From positions 682,001 through 746,000 of the forward strand of contig NZ_PVUF01000001.1 in assembly GCF_003003215.1 (NCBI RefSeq): a stretch of 64,000 bases of DNA, in the 5' to 3' direction. The stretch is from Tritonibacter scottomollicae (GTDB taxonomy: Bacteria; Pseudomonadota; Alphaproteobacteria; Rhodobacterales; Rhodobacteraceae). The position numbers were made by a program, and so were the translations under genes. Positions 44,725 to 52,583 of the stretch are shown here, piece after piece (positions within the stretch are counted from its first letter, which is position 1; each line of letters begins with the position of its first letter). A model generated the notes under the pieces. The model saw only the letters and a program-made list of their open reading frames with translations, ran no database searches and was not told the origin of the DNA.

Positions 44725-46284
44725 ATGTCGGAGACAGTTGCGCGCAAACGTCGCGGTGGCGGCAGAGCAGGGGCCGCGGCCCGTCGCGGATCCGCCACGC
44801 TGGAGCAGATGCCGTGGAATCCTCCGACCAATATCGACCGCCCCACGGAGCCACTGACCGAGGAGGGCATTGCCGCGATCCACGATGGCGCCATGCGCAT
44901 TCTCGAGGAGATCGGCGTGCAGTTCCTCAACGATGAGGCGCTGGAGATCTTCAAGCAGGCCGGCGTCAAGGTCGAGGGCGAGCTGGTCCGCATGGACCGC
45001 GACTTTGTGATGGAGATGGTGGCCAAGGCTCCGCGCGAGTTCACCCTGACGCCGCGCAACCCGGATCGTGCCATCCGCGTCGGCGGCAATACCATGCTGT
45101 TCGGCAATGTCTCCTCGCCGCCGAACTACTGGGATGTGGAGCTGAACAAGAAGATCCCCGGCACCCGCGAACACTGCCGCAACCTTTTGAAACTGACACA
45201 GTATTTCAACTGCATTCACTTTGCGGGAGGCTATCCGGTGGAACCTGTCGACCTGCATCCTTCGGTGCGCCACCTCGATGTGCTTTATGACAAGCTGACG
45301 CTCACCGACAAGGTGATGCATGCCTATTCACTGGGCAAGGAGCGGGTCGAGGACGTGATGGAGATGGTGCGCATCGCTGGCGGCCTCAGCCATGCGGAGT
45401 TCGATGCCAAGCCGCATATGTACACCAACATCAACTCCACTTCGCCGCTGAAGCATGACGAGCCGATGATCGACGGCTCGCTGCGGCTGATCCGGCGCGG
45501 CCAGCCGGTGATCGTGTCGCCTTTCACGCTGGCGGGCGCGATGGCGCCGGTGACCATGGCGGGCGCGGTGGCGCAGTCTCTGGCCGAATCGCTTTGTGCG
45601 ATCGCCCTGTTCCAATACGTCGCCCCCGGCGTGCCCTGCGCCATCGGCACCTTTACCTCCAATGTGGACATGAAATCCGGCGCACCGGCCTTTGGCACCC
45701 CAGAATACATGCGCGCCACCCAGATGACCGGGCAGATGGCGCGATTCTACGGCCTGCCGATGCGCTCCTCCGGGGTCTGCGCCGCCAATGTGCCGGACGG
45801 CCAGGCGATGTGGGAGACCTCAAATTCGCTCTGGGCGGCGGTGCAGTCCGGCACCAATATGGTCTACCACGCCGCAGGCTGGCTGGAGGGCGGGCTGATC
45901 GCCAGCCCGGAGAAATTCATCATGGATTGCGAAGTGCTGCAGATGATCCAGCGCTACATGGACCCGGCAATCAACGCCACCGGCCCGGACGAGATTGCGC
46001 TGGAGGCGATCCGCGAGGTGGGTAACAACGGCCATTTCTTCGGCACACAGCACACCCAGGACCGCTACGCCACGGCCTTTTATCAGCCCTTCCTGAGCGA
46101 TTGGCGCAACTATGAGGCCTGGGAGGCCGCTGGCGGTGTCTGGACTGCCGAGCGGGCACATACGATGTTCAAGGAGATCATCGCAGAGTTCGAGGAACCG
46201 CCGCTGGACCCCGCAATCCGCGAGGAGTTGGCGGCCTTTGTGGACCGTCGCAAGGCCGAGGGCGGCGCTCCGACCGATTTTTGA
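44725..46284 (+). CDS. MttB-family trimethylamine/glycine betaine:corrinoid methyltransferase (non-pyrrolysine)
   Basis: 519 aa from MSETVARKRRGGGRAGAAAR, with AGGAGG just upstream. It matches MttB over its length (DGAMRILEEIGVQFLNDEAL; GGYPVEPVDLHPSVRHLDVL; AAGWLEGGLIASPEKFIMDC). No in-frame amber codon interrupts it, so it belongs to the pyrrolysine-free branch, in which MtgB demethylates glycine betaine to dimethylglycine using a corrinoid protein. No corrinoid-protein gene is adjacent. Glycine betaine from the nearby carnitine genes is a plausible substrate. Confidence 0.88.
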   Translation: MSETVARKRRGGGRAGAAARRGSATLEQMPWNPPTNIDRPTEPLTEEGIAAIHDGAMRILEEIGVQFLNDEALEIFKQAGVKVEGELVRMDRDFVMEMVAKAPREFTLTPRNPDRAIRVGGNTMLFGNVSSPPNYWDVELNKKIPGTREHCRNLLKLTQYFNCIHFAGGYPVEPVDLHPSVRHLDVLYDKLTLTDKVMHAYSLGKERVEDVMEMVRIAGGLSHAEFDAKPHMYTNINSTSPLKHDEPMIDGSLRLIRRGQPVIVSPFTLAGAMAPVTMAGAVAQSLAESLCAIALFQYVAPGVPCAIGTFTSNVDMKSGAPAFGTPEYMRATQMTGQMARFYGLPMRSSGVCAANVPDGQAMWETSNSLWAAVQSGTNMVYHAAGWLEGGLIASPEKFIMDCEVLQMIQRYMDPAINATGPDEIALEAIREVGNNGHFFGTQHTQDRYATAFYQPFLSDWRNYEAWEAAGGVWTAERAHTMFKEIIAEFEEPPLDPAIREELAAFVDRRKAEGGAPTDF

Positions 46285-46353
46285 CGGCCTGTCGCCTCCG
46301 GTTCGCGTTCAGCAACTTTAGCCGGTTTTCGGCCTCTCCTGGACAGTATTCCT

Positions 46354-46381
46354 TTGGAACGCCTGCGTGTTTTGGTATAAT
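46354..46381 (+). promoter_or_regulatory. sigma-70-type promoter candidate
   Basis: TTGGAA (46354-46359), a 16-bp spacer and a perfect TATAAT (46376-46381). The predicted transcript would start near 46388 and run into the hairpin terminator at 46497-46525. Confidence 0.4.
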
Positions 46382-46387
46382 CAGCCA

Positions 46388-46525
46388 TAACAAGCATGTT
46401 TTGGGATGGTCGAGGACGAGTTTAGAACGCGGTGTCGCGCATTGTTGCCAGGGCGAACCCAGAGTCGAACACAGCACTACCGATGACAGCTAGAAGACCG
46501 TAGGCGAGACCCTGCGGGTTTTTTA
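46388..46525 (+). ncRNA. candidate small RNA, ~138 nt
   Basis: It is bounded by the TATAAT promoter candidate and an intrinsic terminator. The terminator stem is CCGTAGG (46499-46505) with CCTGCGG, loop CGAGAC, then GTTTTTTATTTT. The body has no long reading frame with a ribosome site. I do not recognise a known RNA family. The alternative is that the terminator simply serves mttB, ~215 bp upstream, and the -10 box is chance. Confidence 0.3.
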
Positions 46526-46526
46526 T
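46497..46526 (+). terminator. intrinsic terminator
   Basis: Stem CCGTAGG-CGAGAC-CCTGCGG (one G-U pair) followed by six Ts and an AT-rich tail, plus strand. It ends either the mttB transcript or the candidate small RNA. Confidence 0.65.
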
Positions 46527-46665
46527 TTTGCGTTAGCTTTGCTGTGTGTCGGGAGGTTTCAAAGCTGGGAAAACCCTTTATCAGAAAACAGCGATAGAAG
46601 AATATTCGGTCTTTCTTAAGCATGTAGGCGGTAGAAAAGGCTGAGGTGAATTAGGGAACGGCCGT

Positions 46666-47253
46666 ATGCACGGTTTGATCAACAGGGCAGTTCAGGCTTT
46701 TGTCATCAGCACCTACGGTGACAAACGCTGGGGCGAAATCATGGACGACAGCGAGCTCGGATTTTCCGAGTTCGAGGCTATGCTTGTGTATCCCGAAGAC
46801 CAATCCTCGCGCATGCTGCGCGCGCTCGAACGCAACCTGCAACGCCCGCTTGCTGAAATTCTGGAGGACGTCGGCACGTTTCTGGTGTCCAATCCGCAGG
46901 TGGAAGCGTTGAGACGTCTGCTGCGCTTTGGCGGCGTGAATTATGTCGAGTTCCTGCATTCGCTCGATGATCTGCCGGACCGCGCTCGGCTGGCGGTGTC
47001 CGACCTGCATTTGCCGGGGCTGGAGTTGATTGAACAGGCGCCCGGCCAGTTCGATCTGCTGTGTCAGCCGGGGGTGCAGGGGTATGCGCAGGTGATGACC
47101 GGCGTATTGCGCGCCATGGCGGATGACTATGGGGCCTTGGTGATTCTCGACCAGTCCGGCACGCGGGATGGTGCGGATGTGATCTCCATCACGCTGATCG
47201 AAAGCGAGTTCGCCGAGGGGCGGGCCTTTGACCTGGGGGCGCATTCACTATGA
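46666..47253 (+). CDS. H-NOX (heme NO-binding) domain protein lacking the canonical heme ligands
   Basis: 195 aa, a single H-NOX fold. The N-terminus MHGLINRAVQAFVISTYGDK lines up closely with soluble guanylate cyclase beta-1. The segment VEFLHSLDDLPDRARLAVSD aligns with the region around the proximal heme His, but that His is Pro104 here; His98 and His115 are nearby. The YxSxR heme-propionate motif is also absent (CQPGV at 133-137). It overlaps the diguanylate cyclase gene by 4 bp. It may sense something other than heme-bound NO, or bind heme in another way. Confidence 0.88.
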   Translation: MHGLINRAVQAFVISTYGDKRWGEIMDDSELGFSEFEAMLVYPEDQSSRMLRALERNLQRPLAEILEDVGTFLVSNPQVEALRRLLRFGGVNYVEFLHSLDDLPDRARLAVSDLHLPGLELIEQAPGQFDLLCQPGVQGYAQVMTGVLRAMADDYGALVILDQSGTRDGADVISITLIESEFAEGRAFDLGAHSL

Positions 47254-48266
47254 TGACCTTTGACGATCTGGCAGCGCTCGCCAGCCAGGTGTGCCCGATG
47301 CATGTGATGATCGATGCCGAGGGCACGGTGACCAGCCATGGCCCGACCTTGCTTAAACTGTGTGATGGCGACGACTGGAAAGGAAAGTCTTTCTTCGACG
47401 TTCTCGACCTGCAGCGCCCGCGCTGGGTCAAGACCATTTCCGACCTCCTCGAAACGGCTGGCTGCAAACTGCATTTCCAGCTGCGGGAGGCGCCGCACAC
47501 CCGCATGAAGGGCGTATTGGTGCCGCTGCCAGACGGGCAGGGCGCATTTATCAACCTGTCATTCGGGATCTCGGTTCTGGATGCGGTGCGCGATTTCAAC
47601 CTGACCAGCCAGGATTTCTCCCCCACCGATCTGACCATCGAGATGCTCTATCTGGTGGAGGCGAAATCCGCCGCGATGGAGGCCTCGCGCCAGCTGAACC
47701 TGCGCCTGCAGGGCGCCAAGATCGCGGCCGAGGAACAGGCCTTTACCGATACGCTGACAGGGTTGAAAAACCGCCGCGCCATGGATCACGTCTTGAACCG
47801 CCTGATCAGTGGCGGGCGCGATTTTGCGCTGATGCATGTGGATCTGGATTTCTTCAAGTCGGTGAACGACACCTTTGGTCACGCTGCAGGCGACACGGTG
47901 CTGCAGCGGGTCGCGGCCATCATGGTCGATTGCACCCGCAAGTTTGATACGGTCGCGCGGATTGGCGGCGATGAATTCGTCCTGGTGTTTGAAGGGCTTA
48001 TGGATCGCAACCGCCTGCAAGATCTGGCACGCCGCCTGATCACGCGTCTCGAAGAGCCGATCATGTATGGCGTGGACGAATGCCGGATCTCCGCATCGGC
48101 CGGAACGACCCTCTCCACAGAGCTTGCGAGTCCTGATCCCGCGGCATTGCTGCATCAGGCGGATGTGGCACTCTATGCCGCCAAACGGGCCGGGCGCGCG
48201 CAGCACATGTTCTATGCTCCGGGGCTTGAGGCTGAGATGGTCGAGCACGACACCAAATCGGCCTGA
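47250..48266 (+). CDS. HNOBA-GGDEF diguanylate cyclase, partner of the H-NOX-like protein
   Basis: 338 aa. Residues ~10-140 form the HNOBA (H-NOX-associated PAS-like) domain, including RMKGVLVPLPDGQGAFINLS and DFSPTDLTIEMLYLVEAKSA; ~140-165 is a coiled-coil signalling helix; ~165-330 is the GGDEF domain. The active site GGDEF is intact (239-243) and the inhibitory RxxD is present (R230-D233). It should make cyclic di-GMP under control of the coupled H-NOX-like protein. The ATG overlaps the H-NOX stop. Confidence 0.92.
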   Translation: MMTFDDLAALASQVCPMHVMIDAEGTVTSHGPTLLKLCDGDDWKGKSFFDVLDLQRPRWVKTISDLLETAGCKLHFQLREAPHTRMKGVLVPLPDGQGAFINLSFGISVLDAVRDFNLTSQDFSPTDLTIEMLYLVEAKSAAMEASRQLNLRLQGAKIAAEEQAFTDTLTGLKNRRAMDHVLNRLISGGRDFALMHVDLDFFKSVNDTFGHAAGDTVLQRVAAIMVDCTRKFDTVARIGGDEFVLVFEGLMDRNRLQDLARRLITRLEEPIMYGVDECRISASAGTTLSTELASPDPAALLHQADVALYAAKRAGRAQHMFYAPGLEAEMVEHDTKSA

Positions 48267-48443
48267 ACAAACTACAGGCGTGACGCAGGAGACACCCCGG
48301 TTGCCGTCCCGGCACCAGTGGATCGGTTCTGTGTGTGCTGAGCCGTGAGAATTGGACTGGTCAAAGTGCCCTATATTGGAGCTTTTCTATGGGCTGCCCT
48401 TCGGTAGGCTGTTGAAAACCCTCAGCCAATGCGGAGCACAGCC

Positions 48444-50525
48444 ATGTCCAGCCAACATCCTGAAGCCGAAGCCTCGCGCATCTTGCCCAGCGTCTGCCCG
48501 CTGGATTGTCCCGACACCTGCAGCCTCAGCGTCGAGGTCACGGGCGATCAGATCACCGCCGTGCGGGGCTCCGAGGCCAATCCCTTTACCGCCGGGGTGG
48601 TCTGCAACAAGGTCACCCGCGCCTATCCGGATTTCGTGCACGGCTCCGCCCGTCTGACCCATCCGCTGCGCCGTGTTGGCCCGCGCGGATCGGATCAGTT
48701 CGAGCGGATCAGCTGGGACGCGGCGCTGGATCTGGTGGCAGAGGGCTTTGGCGCTGCCATCAACGCGCATGGGCCCCAATCTATCCTGCCGCTGAACTAC
48801 GCCGGCCCGCATGGCGAGCTGGCCGGGGGCTCGCTGGATCGGCGGTTCTTTTATCGCCTTGGGGCCACACGCATGAACCGCGGCCCGCTCTGTGGCGGGG
48901 TGCGCGGCCTTGCCTATGAGAGCCTCTATGGCAACGCGCCAGGCATGCCGCCGGAACAGGCCGCACATTCCGACCTGATCGTGGTCTGGGGCAACAACGT
49001 CACCGTCTCCAACCTGCATCTCACCCGCGTGGTCAAAGCCGCCCGTGCCAAGGGCGCCCGGCTGGTGGTGATCGACCCCAAGCGGATCAAGCTCGCACAG
49101 CAGGCGGATCTCTACCTGCAGGTCAGACCCGGCACCGATGTGGTTTTGGCCCATGGTATCGCCGCCGAACTGGAGCGGCGCGGCGCCTTCGACAACGGCT
49201 TTATCGGGCAGTGGGTGCAGGGCGCGGAGGCCTATATGGCGGAGGCGCGCAGATATACCATCGCCGAAACCGCCCGGATCTGTGGCCTTGATGAGGGTGA
49301 CATCCTGCAACTGGCGGACTGGATGCAGGTGGCCGATCGCATGGCCACCTCCACCGGCAACGGGATGGAGCGCGGACGCTCCGGCGGCTCTGGCCTGCGC
49401 GCGGCGATGGCGCTCAATGCGCTGCTGGGCCAGCACGGGCGGCTTGGGGCCGGGGTGGTGGCAAAGTCCGGTCTCGCCTCGCCCAAGACCCGGGCGCGGC
49501 TGCAAGGTGACCACCTGATCGACCCGGCCACACGCGTGGTCAACATCCTTGATGTGGCGCGGCTGATGCTGGACCGGGACCAGCCCACGCCGATCAACGC
49601 GGTGATGATCTACAACCACAACCCGGTCGCCACCCATCCCGATCAGGCCCGCATGATCGCGGCGCTGAGCCAGCCGGAGATCTTCACCGTCGGCTGCGAT
49701 GTGGTGATGACCGACAGCATGGCCTATTGCGATGTGATCCTGCCTGCCGCCACGCATTTCGAGCATGACGAGATCTTTGCCGCCTATGGCCAGAACTACG
49801 TGCAACGCGCCGCGCCGGTGATCGCGCCGGTGGGCGAGAGCCTGCCCAACACCGAGATCTTCCGCCGTCTGGCGGCGCGCTTCGGCTACACGGAAGCCGC
49901 CCATCAGGCCAGTGACGCGCAGCTGATGGATGACGCGATGGACGCCAGCCATCCGCAATTCGAGGGCCGCCCGCCAAGTCAGATGCCCACCGACCGCGCG
50001 CTGGAAATGCAGGCACAGGACGGCACTGCGCTGATCCTCTGCGACACAGTGCAGCCCGACACGAAAAGCGGCCGGATCGAGCTGTTCAGCGATGCCCTGC
50101 AGGCGGAGACCGGCTTTGGCGTGCCGCGCTTTGATCCGGTGCCGCAGGACCTGCCGCTGGTGCTCATCACCCCCAGCTCCGACAAGCGCATCAACGCCAC
50201 CTTCGGCAGCGCGCCGCTCTCTGCCGGCCCCGAAAGCATCGAGGTGCACCCAGAGGATGCCGCCGCGCGCGGGCTGCAGGATGGCGACACGGTGGAGGTT
50301 TCCAACACCCGCGGCAGCGTCACCTTTCGCCTCAAGGTCTCGGACGCGATGCAGCGCGGCGTGGTCTACGCGCCCAAGGGCACATGGCGCATCAGCTCCG
50401 CCACGGGTCTCACGGCCAATGCGCTGATCCCGGTGGAGGTGCGCACGGATATCGGCGACGGCGCCTGCTACAATGAGACTTTCGTGGAACTGCGCGCCTT
50501 TGCCGGTTTGCAGGCCGCCGAGTAG
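48444..50525 (+). CDS. molybdopterin-dependent oxidoreductase with 4Fe-4S cluster
   Basis: 693 aa from MSSQHPEAEASRILPSVCPL (an ATG five codons earlier is possible). The N-terminal cluster motif is CPLDCPDTCSL, with the fourth Cys in GVVCNK. GNAPGMPPEQAAHSDLIVVW and VYAPKGTWR mark the Mo-bis-MGD fold of the DMSO reductase family. There is no Tat signal, so it is cytoplasmic. No TGA/selenocysteine is seen. It stands alone, without small or membrane subunits, like BisC-type or assimilatory enzymes. Substrate is unknown. Confidence 0.87.
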   Translation: MSSQHPEAEASRILPSVCPLDCPDTCSLSVEVTGDQITAVRGSEANPFTAGVVCNKVTRAYPDFVHGSARLTHPLRRVGPRGSDQFERISWDAALDLVAEGFGAAINAHGPQSILPLNYAGPHGELAGGSLDRRFFYRLGATRMNRGPLCGGVRGLAYESLYGNAPGMPPEQAAHSDLIVVWGNNVTVSNLHLTRVVKAARAKGARLVVIDPKRIKLAQQADLYLQVRPGTDVVLAHGIAAELERRGAFDNGFIGQWVQGAEAYMAEARRYTIAETARICGLDEGDILQLADWMQVADRMATSTGNGMERGRSGGSGLRAAMALNALLGQHGRLGAGVVAKSGLASPKTRARLQGDHLIDPATRVVNILDVARLMLDRDQPTPINAVMIYNHNPVATHPDQARMIAALSQPEIFTVGCDVVMTDSMAYCDVILPAATHFEHDEIFAAYGQNYVQRAAPVIAPVGESLPNTEIFRRLAARFGYTEAAHQASDAQLMDDAMDASHPQFEGRPPSQMPTDRALEMQAQDGTALILCDTVQPDTKSGRIELFSDALQAETGFGVPRFDPVPQDLPLVLITPSSDKRINATFGSAPLSAGPESIEVHPEDAAARGLQDGDTVEVSNTRGSVTFRLKVSDAMQRGVVYAPKGTWRISSATGLTANALIPVEVRTDIGDGACYNETFVELRAFAGLQAAE

Positions 50526-50640
50526 GCGAGGGCACCTCACGACAGACCGGACAGGACCGGGCCTCGCGCCCGGTCTTTGCTTGTTGTGACATTGGCAGGG
50601 CGTTACGCTCTCCTCCAGCACATACTCACCGGACCAATTG

Positions 50641-52038
50641 ATGCCTAAACCCACGCCTGCCTTCATGCCGGACCGCGCCTCTGCAGTGCCGATCTTCGAG
50701 CAGATCTGCGTCTCCTTCCGCGCCCGCATCCGCTCCGGCGCGCTGGAAACCGGGGCGCGGCTGCCCGCGACCCGGGCCTTGGCGCAGGATCTGGGCGTGG
50801 CGCGCGCCACCGTGGTCACCGCCTATGAACAGCTGGTGGCGGAGGGCTACCTCGCCTCCCGTCGCGGCTCCGGCTACACGGTTTGCGCCATGGGTGAGGT
50901 CGAACTGTCCCCGGGCGCGCCCGCCACCGCGCCCCCGGAATTGACCGAGCGCGGAGATCTGCTGTTGGAGGCGGGCCAGCCCGACATGCGGCTGTTTCCG
51001 CACCGCGCTTGGGCCAAATGCGTCGCCCGCCTGTGCCGCACCCGGCCAGAGGACATGCTCAGCGGCTGTGGCCGATTTGGGCACCCGGAGCTGCGGCAGG
51101 CCATCGCCACCCATGTGCGCGACTGGCGCGGCATCGCGGCGCGTCCGGACCAGGTGCTGGTGACCTCCGGCGCGACCGAGGCGCTGGACATCTGCCTGCA
51201 TGCGCTGGCCACGGCCGAGGGCGCGGTGGGTGTCGAGGATCCGGGCTTTCCCCCGATCCGCCGCTTTGCCGAGGCGCAGGGCCGCTGCACCCGCGATCTG
51301 GCGCTGGACCCACAGGGGGCGGAGCTGCCGACTCCCGGCGATGGCACCGATGTGGTGGTGCTGACGCCCTCGCATCAATACCCGCTGGGCGGCGCGATGA
51401 CAGCGGGACGACGGCAGGACTTTGTGCGCTGGGCGGCGCAATCGCAGGGCTGGATCATCGAGGATGATTACGATTCGGAATTCCGCTACGCGGGCCGCCC
51501 GATCCCGGCATTGGCTGGCGTCGACGGGCAGGGGCGCACGGTCTATATCGGCAGCTTTTCCAAGATCTTCTCCAACAGCCTGCGCATGGGCTATATCGTG
51601 GCCCCCGATGGGCTGATCGACCGGCTGGCACAGGCCATGCGCGCCAAGGGGGCACGCGCCAGCGCCATGCCGCAGGCGGCCCTGGCGGAGTTCATGCAGC
51701 AGGGTGAGTTCTACCGGCATCTGCGCCGGGTGCGCCGGATCTACGCGGAGCGCCACCGCAACCTGATCGAGTCCCTGCGGGCCGGGTTTGGCGATGTGGG
51801 GCATGTGGTGGACCATCAGGCCGGCATGCAGGTGGTTTTGCATCTGCATGCCGCATTTGCGGACAGGCCAATCGTAGCCGCCGCCCGCGCCGCAGGGGTC
51901 GGGGCCGAGGCGCTTTCGGCCTACAGCCGCCGCGCGGGCGCCTGCAACGGCGTGGTTCTGGGCGCTTGCCTCAATGATCTGGACGAACAGGCAGAGGCCC
52001 TGATCCGCCTGCGACGGGCCATTTCCTCAACAGGATAA
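50641..52038 (+). CDS. MocR-type regulator (GntR HTH fused to aminotransferase)
   Basis: 465 aa. The N-terminal GntR winged helix (FEQICVSFRARIRSGALETG, then LPATRALAQDLGVARATVVT) covers residues ~18-85. The rest is a class I aminotransferase fold with the PLP-lysine in YIGSFSKIFSNSLRMGYIVA near residue 310 and EDDYDSEFRY before it. MocR proteins use PLP as effector or cofactor and regulate amine, PLP or ectoine metabolism. The target is unknown; the neighbouring molybdoenzyme is on the same strand. Confidence 0.92.
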   Translation: MPKPTPAFMPDRASAVPIFEQICVSFRARIRSGALETGARLPATRALAQDLGVARATVVTAYEQLVAEGYLASRRGSGYTVCAMGEVELSPGAPATAPPELTERGDLLLEAGQPDMRLFPHRAWAKCVARLCRTRPEDMLSGCGRFGHPELRQAIATHVRDWRGIAARPDQVLVTSGATEALDICLHALATAEGAVGVEDPGFPPIRRFAEAQGRCTRDLALDPQGAELPTPGDGTDVVVLTPSHQYPLGGAMTAGRRQDFVRWAAQSQGWIIEDDYDSEFRYAGRPIPALAGVDGQGRTVYIGSFSKIFSNSLRMGYIVAPDGLIDRLAQAMRAKGARASAMPQAALAEFMQQGEFYRHLRRVRRIYAERHRNLIESLRAGFGDVGHVVDHQAGMQVVLHLHAAFADRPIVAAARAAGVGAEALSAYSRRAGACNGVVLGACLNDLDEQAEALIRLRRAISSTG

Positions 52039-52102
52039 TCCCCGTCGCGCCTGCGTATAGATCGTATGTGAGTGGTCGGATGCGCCAGCTTTTCGAAAAG
52101 GA

Positions 52103-52205
52103 AAAGTGGTACTCCGTAGGGGAATCGAACCCCTCTTTCCAGGTTGAAAACCTGGCGTCCTAACCGATAGACGAACGGAGCACTCTTGGTGTGAGCGGGT
52201 GTTTA
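52103..52205. repeat. 103-bp direct repeat carrying tRNA-Glu, copy A
   Basis: From AAAGTGGTACTCCG to GTGAGCGGGTGTTTA, this block is identical to 52381-52483. It includes the whole tRNA plus ~24 bp of its upstream leader (minus strand) and a few bases past CCA, so the duplication carried the transcription start region with it. Confidence 0.85.
52107..52181 (-). tRNA. tRNA-Glu (UUC), copy A
   Basis: 75 nt including an encoded CCA. The minus strand reads GCTCCGTTCGTCTATCGGTT in the 5' part and GGGGTTCGATTCCCC in the T arm. The anticodon stem CCAGG/CCTGG holds the loop TTTTCAA, so the anticodon is TTC (Glu). The acceptor stem GCTCCGT/ACGGAGT pairs with a terminal G-U. Confidence 0.96.
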
Positions 52206-52380
52206 CTGAAGGTGGCCCAACCGCGCAAGAGGAAATCTGCCCAAAGTGCAAAGTTTTTACGACAGGGGGCGGAGCGTGAGATTCATAGTGAAACCAAGCG
52301 TTTAACGTGACGTGCCACATGTTTCACGCGGCATTGCATCGCGCAGTGTGCGGGATGTTTGCTCGATAACTACGGGGGAG

Positions 52381-52483
52381 AAAGTGGTACTCCGTAGGGG
52401 AATCGAACCCCTCTTTCCAGGTTGAAAACCTGGCGTCCTAACCGATAGACGAACGGAGCACTCTTGGTGTGAGCGGGTGTTTA
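52381..52483. repeat. 103-bp direct repeat carrying tRNA-Glu, copy B
   Basis: Identical to 52103-52205. The two copies start 278 bp apart in the same orientation. The 175 bp between them shows no gene. Confidence 0.85.
52385..52459 (-). tRNA. tRNA-Glu (UUC), copy B
   Basis: Identical in sequence to copy A, with encoded CCA and TTC anticodon. It lies upstream of copy A on the minus strand; the two could be on one transcript or, since the leader is duplicated too, have separate promoters. Confidence 0.96.
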
Positions 52484-52583
52484 GGGTTTTGCGCCGCAGG
52501 CCGCAAGCGAAAAAAACGCGGGCGGCGCAAAATTCTTATCCACAGGCGGCTGGAGGGCGCTGACCTCGCCCTTTGACGCCATG

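Larger units (their letters stand above)
46285..46665. other. intergenic region holding a possible small RNA gene
   Basis: This 381-bp stretch separates mttB from the H-NOX-like gene. It contains a -10 box, TATAAT (46376-46381), a T-tailed hairpin (46497-46525), and AT-rich sequence (46560-46620) that may be the promoter of the H-NOX-like gene. No coding frame is convincing. Confidence 0.5.

Noticed and set aside
44725-46284. Pyrrolysine-containing MttB
   Set aside because: The frame is complete without an internal TAG, so it belongs to the non-pyrrolysine branch.
48444-50525. Selenocysteine formate dehydrogenase
   Set aside because: No in-frame TGA and no accessory subunit genes; the protein resembles stand-alone molybdoenzymes.
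48387-50819. 810-codon minus-strand frame opposite the molybdopterin oxidoreductase
   Set aside because: No recognisable motif, His/Arg-rich composition, and fully antisense to a gene with clear cluster-binding cysteines.
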